Origin: Paracoccaceae bacterium
Lineage (GTDB): Bacteria; Pseudomonadota; Alphaproteobacteria; Rhodobacterales; Rhodobacteraceae
DNA: 5,154 nucleotides
Direction of reading: 5' to 3'
NCBI GenBank assembly: GCA_007123625.1
Contig: SKKS01000229.1
Location: 1-5,154, forward strand
The notes below the pieces were generated by a model that saw only the letters and a list, made by a program, of their open reading frames with translations, ran no database searches and was not told the origin of the DNA. Shown here piece after piece: positions 1 through 5,154 of the stretch; positions within the stretch are counted from its first letter, which is position 1; each line of letters starts with the position of its first letter. The position numbers were made by a program, and so were the translations under genes.

Positions 1-1051
1 CGCCTTCGGCATAGACCGATATATCGCCGCCCAGCACGGTGCGCGCGGGCCTCAAATAGTCGCGCAGTTGCGCCAGAACGGCGGGGACGCCGCCGGCATA
101 GGCGAAATCTTCCATCAGGTAGGCGCCCGAGGGCATGCAATTGACCAGAAGCGGGATGTCGCGGCCCAGTGCGATGTCATCAAGCGTCAGATCGACGCCC
201 ACGCGCCCGGCAATGGCCAGCAGATGCACCACCGCATTGGTGGACCCGCCCACGGCGGCGTTGGCAAGGATCGCATTCTCGAACGCCGCGCGGGTCAGGA
301 TGTCCGAGGGCTTGAGGTCTTCCTCGACCATCTCGACAATGCGCCGCCCGGTGTGGTGCGCCAGCGCCGTGCGCCGCGCATCCACCGCAGGCAGGGCGGC
401 ATTGGTCGGCAGCGCCAGCCCCATCGCCTCGACCAGTGATGCCATAGTGGAGGCGGTGCCCATCGTCATGCACACCCCTGCAGAGCGCGACATGCCGGAT
501 TCGGCGGCCATGAAATCCGCCAGCGTCATGTCGCCCGCGCGCACGGCTTCGGAGAATTTCCACACATCGGTGCCCGAGCCGATGTCCCGCCCCCGCCACT
601 TGCCGTTCAGCATGGGGCCGGAGCTGACCACGATGGCGGGCAGATCGACCGAGGCCGCGCCCATCACCTGCCCCGGTGTGGTCTTGTCGCAGCCCCCCAG
701 CAGGACCACACCGTCAATGCCGTAGGCGCGGATGCATTCCTCGACATCCATCGCCAGAAGGTTGCGAAACAGCATCGCCGTGGGCTTCATCTGCGTTTCG
801 CCAAGGGACGTCACCGGGAATTCCACCGGAAACCCACCCGCTTCCCACACACCACGCTTGACCGCTTCGGCCAATATACGCAGGCCGGAATTGCAGGGCG
901 TCAGCTCCGACCAGGTGTTGCAGATACCGATAATTGGGCGGCCATCGAAGGCGTGATCGGGGAAGCCCTGGTTCTTCATCCAGGAACGGTGGATGAACCC
1001 ATCGCGGTCGAGCTTGCCATACCAGGCGGCAGAGCGGCGGGGTTTCTTCAT
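1..1051 (-). CDS. IlvD/Edd-family sugar-acid (aldonate) dehydratase, L-arabonate dehydratase type, N-terminal part
   Basis: This frame is open from ATG 1051 to the window edge, giving 350 residues of a family usually near 570-600. Family members remove water from an aldonic acid to give a 2-keto-3-deoxy acid, using a [2Fe-2S] cluster and Mg2+ in the cytoplasm. Visible marks are RSWMKNQG (22-29), GICNTWSELTPCN (42-54), GGCDKTTPG (119-127), GVCMTMGTASTMAS (192-205) and GGSTNAVVHLLAIAGR (268-283). Cys53, Cys121 and Cys194 match the three cluster ligands I recall for Rhizobium L-arabonate dehydratase (Cys59, Cys127, Cys200), all shifted by six. Lys123 matches its carbamylated lysine. The catalytic serine region is off the window. 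The start fits the family N-terminus, with AAAGGA 12 nt upstream. The gene follows the alpha-galactosidase by 60 bp on the same strand. The family call is firm. The substrate (galactonate, arabonate, fuconate or xylonate) cannot be read from this fragment, and true IlvD is less likely. Confidence 0.93.
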   Translation of the reverse strand, partial: MKKPRRSAAWYGKLDRDGFIHRSWMKNQGFPDHAFDGRPIIGICNTWSELTPCNSGLRILAEAVKRGVWEAGGFPVEFPVTSLGETQMKPTAMLFRNLLAMDVEECIRAYGIDGVVLLGGCDKTTPGQVMGAASVDLPAIVVSSGPMLNGKWRGRDIGSGTDVWKFSEAVRAGDMTLADFMAAESGMSRSAGVCMTMGTASTMASLVEAMGLALPTNAALPAVDARRTALAHHTGRRIVEMVEEDLKPSDILTRAAFENAILANAAVGGSTNAVVHLLAIAGRVGVDLTLDDIALGRDIPLLVNCMPSGAYLMEDFAYAGGVPAVLAQLRDYLRPARTVLGGDISVYAEG

Positions 1052-1063
1052 GGCGGGCGTTGG

Positions 1064-1079
1064 TCCTTTGGGGCCAAGG
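1064..1079 (-). promoter_or_regulatory. Probable ribosome binding site of the dehydratase, partly paired in a small hairpin
   Basis: AAAGGA at 1069-1064 is the only Shine-Dalgarno-like string near ATG 1051, with a rather long 12-nt gap. On the transcript it can fold back on CCTT (1079-1076), with one bulged A and a GCCC loop. That would partly hide the site. The pairing is short, so a regulatory effect is only a possibility. Confidence 0.4.
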
Positions 1080-1110
1080 TTGCAATTTGAGTATTTTTTG
1101 CAAGATGAAG
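1080..1110. other. AT-rich intergenic block with two TTGCAA palindromes
   Basis: This fills most of the 60-bp gap between the alpha-galactosidase stop and the dehydratase start. Positions 1084-1110 are about 20/27 A or T in a GC-rich setting. They contain the palindrome TTGCAA at 1080-1085 and again at 1098-1103, so the centres are 18 bp apart. On the plus strand a T6 run is followed by GCAAGATGAAG. I recall similar strings (GAGTATTTTT, then an AAGATGAAG end) recurring between genes of Rhodobacteraceae, but cannot check this here. It could be a lineage-specific intergenic repeat, an operator or an mRNA processing site. No convincing -35/-10 pair towards the dehydratase was found. Confidence 0.4.
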
Positions 1111-1111
1111 T

Positions 1112-2464
1112 TCAGGCGGCACTTTTCGCATGACACCAGTCAGGCAACCAGGCCCCGTGGGCGGAAATCAGGTCATCGACCAGCGCGCGGATCTGGCGCA
1201 GGTCCAGTTCAGACGCCGTGTGCGGGTCGAGCATGGCGGCGTGATAGATGTGCTCGCGGTTCTCGGTCAGCAGCGCCTGCACGGTCAGCTCCTGCACGTT
1301 GAGGTTGGTGCGCATGAGCGCCAGCAGATGCGGCGGCAGATCGGGGACAACGGTGGGGTGCAGACCGTTCACATCGACCAGCGTCGGCACCTCAACAGCA
1401 GCGCCATGGGGCAGCTGCGGGATGTAGACGTGATTGGCGTGGTTGCCGTAGATCACCGCAGGGGTGCCTGTGGTAAGGCTGTCCATGATCGTGGCGGCAT
1501 ATTCGTTCGATGCGCTGTGCTCTAACCGGTCGGCGGACTTCAGCGCCCCGGCCTGCGCGACCCAGGCTGCGATCTGTTCCTCGCAACGTTTGGGGTATTC
1601 ATCGAGCGGGATGCGGAATGTCTCGATCAGGTCGGGGCGGCGGCATTTGATGAACCACGGCACATATTCGGCGAAATGCTCGGAGGATTCGGTGACGAAA
1701 TGGCCGAAATGCGCCATCACCTCGTAGCGCACCAGATTGGGACAGCGCGGGTTCCAGTGCGATTCCAGCGGGATGCGACCTGCGCGGTAGCCCTCGTGCA
1801 AGGCGGGGTAGAGATCGCGCCAACCGGTGCCGTCGCGCACTTCCAGCGACAGGTAGAAGGCCATGTGATTGATCCCCGCCGCTCGGTAGCGCAGGTCGGC
1901 CACATCAAGACCAAGGTCGCGGGCGAGTTCATACGCCGTACCCTGCACGGAATGGCACAACCCCACTTGCCGCAGATCGGGGAACCGCGCGGTCAGCGCC
2001 CATGTGTTGATCGCCATCGGGTTGACGTAATTCAGCATCAGCGCATCAGGGCAAAGCGCACGCATGTCCTGCGCGATGGCCCAGAGGTGCGGCACCGTGC
2101 GCAGGCCCCGCATGATGCCACCCACGCCCAGCGTGTCGGCGATGGTCTGGCGCAGGCCGTACGCCTTGGGGATGTCGAAATCCGTGACGGTACAGGGCCT
2201 GTAGCCGCCGATCTGGAACGCGACGATGACGAAATCCGCGCCATCAAGCACGGCGCGGCGGTCCGTCGTGGCGGTGACGCGCGCGCCTGTGCCAAGGCTT
2301 GCCACCAGCTTGCGCGCGATCAGCGCGGACTCATCAAGCCGCGCGCGGTCGATATCCATCAGCGCGATATGGGCATCGGCCAGCGCGGGGCGCAAAAGCG
2401 CATCCCCGATCAGGTTTTTCATGAAGACGGTCGATCCCGCCCCGATGAAGGCGATTTTCGTCAT
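1112..2464 (-). CDS. melA: GH4 alpha-galactosidase (melibiase), NAD- and metal-dependent
   Basis: This is a 450-residue cytoplasmic enzyme, almost the length of E. coli MelA (451) and similar along its whole length. GH4 enzymes cleave by NAD-dependent redox elimination with a divalent metal, usually Mn2+, not by classical acid-base hydrolysis. Visible are the dinucleotide site FIGAGST (6-12), IALMDID (33-39), QIGGY (84-88), QTIADTLGVGGIMR (106-119), LNYVNPM (144-150), CHSVQGT (170-176) and AGINHMAFYL (196-205). Cys170 and His200 are the expected metal ligands. CHSV is the GH4 signature of alpha-galactosidases, against CDMP or CN(V/I)P in phospho-glycosidases, CHE in alpha-glucosidases and CHG in alpha-glucuronidases. 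VTESSEHFAEYVPWFIK (257-273) is also MelA-like. The ATG overlaps the upstream permease stop (ATGA), implying translational coupling, and GGAG lies 7 nt upstream. Substrates probably include melibiose or raffinose-type sugars. Specificity beyond alpha-galactoside is inference. Confidence 0.96.
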   Translation of the reverse strand: MTKIAFIGAGSTVFMKNLIGDALLRPALADAHIALMDIDRARLDESALIARKLVASLGTGARVTATTDRRAVLDGADFVIVAFQIGGYRPCTVTDFDIPKAYGLRQTIADTLGVGGIMRGLRTVPHLWAIAQDMRALCPDALMLNYVNPMAINTWALTARFPDLRQVGLCHSVQGTAYELARDLGLDVADLRYRAAGINHMAFYLSLEVRDGTGWRDLYPALHEGYRAGRIPLESHWNPRCPNLVRYEVMAHFGHFVTESSEHFAEYVPWFIKCRRPDLIETFRIPLDEYPKRCEEQIAAWVAQAGALKSADRLEHSASNEYAATIMDSLTTGTPAVIYGNHANHVYIPQLPHGAAVEVPTLVDVNGLHPTVVPDLPPHLLALMRTNLNVQELTVQALLTENREHIYHAAMLDPHTASELDLRQIRALVDDLISAHGAWLPDWCHAKSAA

Positions 2465-3309
2465 TTGACGGCTCCGAGAGTGAGGCCTGCGATGAAATGC
2501 TTCTGCATCAGGAAAAACATCATCACCGGCGGCAGGGCAGCGATGATCGATCCTGCGCTCATCATGTGATAGGCGGCGCGGAACTGGCTGTTGAACGCCG
2601 TGATACCGGCAGTCACAGGTTGGGTTTCCACGCCTTGCGTCAGCACCACCGCCCAGAAATAATCGTTCCAGATGAAGGTGAAGATCAACACCGACAGCGC
2701 CGCGATGGCCGGGCGCATCAGGGGCAGCACCACATACCAGAAGATGCGGATTTCGCTGACACCTTCGACGCGCGCGGCCTCGATCAGTTCCCGCGGCAGG
2801 GCGCGGATGAAGTTGCGCATGAACAGCGTGCAGAACCCGGTCTGGAACGCGATGTGAAACAGCACCAACCCCAGCCGCGTGTCATAAAGCCCCATATTCA
2901 ATGTCAGGTCGCGCACCGGCACCATCAGTATCTGGAAAGGCACGAAATTGCCCGCCACGAACATGAAGAAGATCCAGATATTGCTGCGGAAGCGATAAAC
3001 ACCCAGCGCAAAACCGGTCATGCACGAGAGCGCCACCGCCCCGATCACGGTGGGTACGGTGATGAAGACCGAGTTCAGCAGATAGCGCGGCATGGCGCTG
3101 TCGGTAAAGACGCGGGTGTAGTTGTCGAACCCTGCGAACGCCGACGGCAGCCCCCAGAGATTCCCTTGGGTGAAATCGCTGTCGGGCTTGATGGAAAACA
3201 ACGCGACCATCAGCAGCGGCAGCAGCCACAGGATCAGCGCCAGCGGTAGCAGCGCCTTGTAGGTATTCTGCACGGCAGCGGATCGGCGTTCGACAGGCGT
3301 CGGAAACAT
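2461..3309 (-). CDS. Sugar ABC transporter inner-membrane permease, MalG/AglG type (CUT1)
   Basis: This 282-residue integral membrane protein has the usual length for a MalG-like subunit. Hydrophobic segments lie near residues 19-40, 78-104, 109-131, 145-165, 198-222 and 253-274, fitting six helices. The cytoplasmic EAA loop that docks on the ATPase is clear at about 174-203 (ELIEAARVEGVSEIRIFWYV, then LPLMRP), with the conserved Gly183. The MalG-like C-terminus HFIAGLTLGAVK (271-282) is intact. The ATG lies 3 nt after the stop of the first permease, with a G-rich string (3323-3318) 8 nt upstream as a weak ribosome site. Its TGA overlaps the melA ATG. It should form a heterodimer with that first permease and import the sugar delivered by the upstream binding protein. 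Family membership is firm. The alpha-galactoside substrate is inferred from melA. Confidence 0.95.
   Translation of the reverse strand: MFPTPVERRSAAVQNTYKALLPLALILWLLPLLMVALFSIKPDSDFTQGNLWGLPSAFAGFDNYTRVFTDSAMPRYLLNSVFITVPTVIGAVALSCMTGFALGVYRFRSNIWIFFMFVAGNFVPFQILMVPVRDLTLNMGLYDTRLGLVLFHIAFQTGFCTLFMRNFIRALPRELIEAARVEGVSEIRIFWYVVLPLMRPAIAALSVLIFTFIWNDYFWAVVLTQGVETQPVTAGITAFNSQFRAAYHMMSAGSIIAALPPVMMFFLMQKHFIAGLTLGAVK
2472..2475 (-). promoter_or_regulatory. Ribosome binding site of melA inside the permease gene
   Basis: GGAG (2475-2472 on the minus strand) stands 7 nt before ATG 2464 and lies within the last codons of the permease gene. Together with the ATGA stop/start overlap at 2464-2461 it fixes the melA start and points to coupled translation. 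Confidence 0.7.
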
Positions 3310-3312
3310 GGC

Positions 3313-4224
3313 TCAGACCCCCCGCTCTTCGCGCCACATGCGCCACAGGAAGAAGGCGATATAGACCAGCATGATCAGGAAAAGGATCACGGCAATCGCA
3401 GCACCATACCCCATGCGGAAGCCGTATTCGGAAAGCGACACCTCGAACATGTAATAGGCCAGCACGCGGCTTGACCCGAACGGCCCGCCGTTGGTCATGA
3501 CCGAAATCATGTCGAAACTGCGCAAGGCCCCGATCACCGTCACCACTACAGCGATGAATGTCGCCGGGCGCAGTTGCGGCAGGATTACATACCACAACAT
3601 CCGCCAGCCCCTGGCACCGTCCAGCCGCGCGGCTTCGACCTGTTCGGGATCGACGGCATTCAGGCCGGTCAGATACAGGATCATGCAGTACGCAATCTGC
3701 GGCCAAAGCCCGGCGGCGATGATGCCATAAGTGACGGTGCTGGGGTTGCCCAACACGTTCATGGGTGCGAAGCCAAACAGCCCGATCAGCGGATTGAACA
3801 GGCCGATGGACGGGTTGTAGAACCACGCGAAAACCAGCCCGACCACGACCTGCGAAATGACAAAGGGAAAGAAGAACAGCGACTTGTAAAGCCGGATGCC
3901 GCGCACCTGCTGGTTAAGGAACAGCGCGATGAACAACCCTGCCGGAATCGCGAGCAGATAGAGCACCAGCCAGCGGACGTTGTTGCGCAACGAAACATAG
4001 AAAGCGCGGTCGTCAAGCAGCTGGCGGTAATTCTCGAAGCCTACGGGCACAGGCTCTCCAAGTCCATCCCATCGATAGAAGCTGATATTGAAGCTCTGGA
4101 AAATCGGATAGATGACGTAGAGCGCAAAGAACGCGATACCGGGGGCCAGAAACAGCCAGGGGGCCGCGCGCATCTGGTTACGGTGCCACCAGCCCCTGGG
4201 AGTGCTCTCGGAGGATACGGACAT
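3313..4224 (-). CDS. Sugar ABC transporter inner-membrane permease, MalF/AglF type (CUT1)
   Basis: This is a 303-residue membrane subunit of a carbohydrate importer. The N-terminal LFLAPGIAFFALYVIYPIFQ (24-43) is the classic first helix of MalF/UgpA-like permeases. Further hydrophobic segments lie near 82-104, 113-136, 165-187, 221-240 and 274-294. The EAA loop is at about 194-220 (EQVEAARLDGARGWRMLWYV, then ILPQLRP), with Gly203 in the conserved position. TNGGP (244-248) is also typical of this family. The chosen start MSVSSES has GAGG 7 nt upstream. An in-frame ATG at 4278 would add 18 residues but reads through the terminator hairpin and lacks a better ribosome site. The gene lies downstream of the binding protein, separated by that hairpin, and 3 nt before its partner permease. 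Its cargo, probably an alpha-galactoside, is inferred from melA. Confidence 0.94.
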   Translation of the reverse strand: MSVSSESTPRGWWHRNQMRAAPWLFLAPGIAFFALYVIYPIFQSFNISFYRWDGLGEPVPVGFENYRQLLDDRAFYVSLRNNVRWLVLYLLAIPAGLFIALFLNQQVRGIRLYKSLFFFPFVISQVVVGLVFAWFYNPSIGLFNPLIGLFGFAPMNVLGNPSTVTYGIIAAGLWPQIAYCMILYLTGLNAVDPEQVEAARLDGARGWRMLWYVILPQLRPATFIAVVVTVIGALRSFDMISVMTNGGPFGSSRVLAYYMFEVSLSEYGFRMGYGAAIAVILFLIMLVYIAFFLWRMWREERGV

Positions 4225-4231
4225 TCTGCTG

Positions 4232-4235
4232 CCTC
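4232..4235 (-). promoter_or_regulatory. Ribosome binding site deciding the first permease start
   Basis: GAGG (4235-4232 on the minus strand) sits 7 nt before ATG 4224. It lies just after the T-run of the terminator, so it would be on the read-through transcript. It supports ATG 4224 over the upstream in-frame ATG at 4278, which lies within the hairpin region. Confidence 0.65.
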
Positions 4236-4244
4236 GCGTCGCGG

Positions 4245-4276
4245 AAAAAAGGGGGCGCCCCCGAAAGGCCGCCCCC
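4245..4276 (-). terminator. Intrinsic terminator/attenuator between binding-protein and permease genes
   Basis: On the minus strand GGGGGCG (4276-4270) pairs perfectly with CGCCCCC (4257-4251), and six T residues (4250-4245) follow directly. The 12-nt loop can add two more C:G pairs around TTTC. It begins 17 nt after the binding-protein TAA. No T-run exists on the other side, so it works only in the direction of the operon. Because the permeases continue downstream on the same strand, partial termination is likely. This is a known way to make much more binding protein than permease. Confidence 0.85.
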
Positions 4277-4293
4277 ATGGGAGGACCCTTTGG

Positions 4294-5154
4294 TTACTGC
4301 GCGTTCACGCGCTGGCGCACCTGTTCCAGACGGTTCAGGATGTCATCCAGATTGTCGGGCAAGACCATGAACTCCTGGAACCCTTCCATCCCCGCCGAGG
4401 CCATCTCGGCATCAGTGTCGCGGTCGAAAAACTGCGCGATCCCGCCGGTGGCGTTCGACAGCATCTCGAAGCCCGCCTGAATGAACTTGTCATCGGCGAC
4501 TTCGGCGTTGCGGTTGATCGGCAGTTGGCCCAGCACGTCGTTCACGATGGTCTGGTTGTCTGCGCTGGCGACGTAAAGCAGGAATTCGCGCGCCGCTTCC
4601 TTGTTCTGCGCCTGCGCGGGAATGTGCAGCGTGTCGGTCGGCGCGTCTTCGGCCTTGGGGATGCCGAGCGTGATTTCCGGGAACTGGTAGAAACCAAGCT
4701 GCTCATCGGTCAGCCCGGCCTCACGCAGCGGCGCGACAAGGAAGTTGCCCATCAGATAGGCCGCCGCCTGACCATTCACCAGAAACGGCTGCGCTTCCTG
4801 CCAGGTATAGGCGGTGTGATCGTCGATGAACGCGCCCATGTCGATCAGCTCGCGCCAGTTGGCGAAGGTTTCGCGCACGCGGTCATCGGTCCACTCAACC
4901 TCGCCCGCTGTCAGCGCCATGTGGAAGTCATAGCCATGCGTGCGCAGGTTGAGGTAGTCAAACCAGCCGCCCGCCGTCCACAGGAAGCGCGTGCCGATGG
5001 TGTAGCACTTGCGCCCGGAATCGAGGATGATCTGGCAATTGGCCTTTTCCTCTTCCCAGGTGGTCGGAACGGACAGGCCCAGTTCGTCAAAGATGTCTTG
5101 CCGGTAATAGATGCCCCACTGGTAATAGCTGTAGGGCACGCCCCATTGCTTGCC
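4294..5154 (-). CDS. Extracellular (periplasmic) sugar-binding protein of an ABC importer, C-terminal part
   Basis: The frame is open from the window edge to TAA 4296-4294, showing 286 residues; the family is usually about 400-430, so the signal peptide and first lobe start are missing. A GTG at 5139 is an internal codon, since the family motif GKQWGVPYSYYQWGIYYR (1-18 of the fragment) spans it. Typical CUT1 binding-protein marks follow: DELGLSVPTTWEE (23-35), an aromatic cluster FLWTAGGWFDYLN, the WREL helix followed by FLVNGQAAAYLMGNF, and LHIPAQAQNKEAAREFLLYVAS. The LPINRNA segment and the C-terminal helix are also usual. It should bind the sugar in the periplasm and hand it to the two downstream permeases. 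A hairpin after its stop probably sets its excess over them. The class is firm. Binding of an alpha-galactoside rests on the linked melA gene. Confidence 0.92.
   Translation of the reverse strand, partial: GKQWGVPYSYYQWGIYYRQDIFDELGLSVPTTWEEEKANCQIILDSGRKCYTIGTRFLWTAGGWFDYLNLRTHGYDFHMALTAGEVEWTDDRVRETFANWRELIDMGAFIDDHTAYTWQEAQPFLVNGQAAAYLMGNFLVAPLREAGLTDEQLGFYQFPEITLGIPKAEDAPTDTLHIPAQAQNKEAAREFLLYVASADNQTIVNDVLGQLPINRNAEVADDKFIQAGFEMLSNATGGIAQFFDRDTDAEMASAGMEGFQEFMVLPDNLDDILNRLEQVRQRVNAQ

Noticed and set aside
135..725. Plus-strand open frame of 196 residues opposite the dehydratase.
   Set aside because: It has low-complexity Ser/Ala/Arg composition and lies antisense to a confident gene.
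1..1051. Branched-chain amino acid dihydroxy-acid dehydratase (ilvD).
   Set aside because: The RSWMKNQG, ICNTWSELTPCN and GCDKTTPG motifs and the carbohydrate operon setting match the sugar-acid branch of the family.
1052..1111. A separate sigma-70 promoter for the dehydratase in the 60-bp gap.
   Set aside because: TTGCAA could pass as a -35 box, but no acceptable -10 box lies at proper spacing on the minus strand.
714..1136. Minus-strand open frame covering the dehydratase start.
   Set aside because: It has no family motifs, while the neighbouring frame from ATG 1051 carries the whole IlvD/Edd signature and stays open to the window edge.
1112..2464. 6-phospho-glycosidase, alpha-glucosidase or alpha-glucuronidase as the role of the GH4 enzyme.
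   Set aside because: The CHSV signature and full-length likeness to E. coli MelA favour alpha-galactosidase. Import by an ABC system, not a PTS, also argues against a phosphorylated substrate.
1676..3249. Long plus-strand open frames (1676-2569 and 2497-3249) opposite melA and the second permease.
   Set aside because: They are rich in His, Gln and Arg with no recognisable domain, and they mirror well-supported minus-strand genes. GC-rich codon use commonly leaves such antisense frames open.
2882..3826. A 314-residue minus-strand frame overlapping both permeases.
   Set aside because: It is an out-of-frame reading of two genes that have clear membrane segments and EAA loops in their own frames.
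4225..4278. An 18-residue N-terminal extension of the first permease from ATG 4278.
   Set aside because: It would be encoded by the terminator hairpin and T-run, and ATG 4224 has a well-spaced GAGG.

Overview
The window is a GC-rich stretch in which every convincing gene lies on the minus strand, so transcription runs from position 5154 towards position 1. It reads as one carbohydrate-use operon. Codon usage, the dense spacing and the families present suggest an alphaproteobacterium, most likely of the Rhodobacterales or Rhizobiales type. This is an inference from style and gene content; no taxonomic marker gene is present.

Layout in the direction of transcription: (1) the C-terminal 286 residues of a periplasmic sugar-binding protein of an ABC importer (5154-4294, cut by the window edge); (2) a strong intrinsic terminator or attenuator hairpin (4276-4245); (3) a first CUT1-type sugar permease (4224-3313); (4) a second, MalG-like permease (3309-2461), 3 nt further on; (5) a GH4 alpha-galactosidase close to E. 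coli MelA (2464-1112), whose ATG overlaps the permease stop as ATGA; (6) a 60-bp AT-rich spacer (1111-1052); (7) the N-terminal 350 residues of an IlvD/Edd-family sugar-acid dehydratase of the L-arabonate dehydratase type (1051-1, cut by the window edge). No stretch above 300 bases lacks a gene.

A coherent reading is that an alpha-galactoside (melibiose, raffinose-type sugars or a galactosyl-polyol) is captured in the periplasm, imported intact, and cleaved in the cytoplasm by the NAD- and metal-dependent MelA. The dehydratase would then act on an aldonic acid, possibly galactonate made by oxidation of the released galactose. The substrate and the galactonate link are inference. The importer's ATPase subunit is not in the window.

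No mobile element, CRISPR array, rRNA or tRNA was seen. The content looks like an ordinary catabolic operon. The points most worth a second look are the terminator between binding protein and permease, the AT-rich block before the dehydratase, and the pairing of a GH4 galactosidase with an IlvD/Edd sugar-acid dehydratase.
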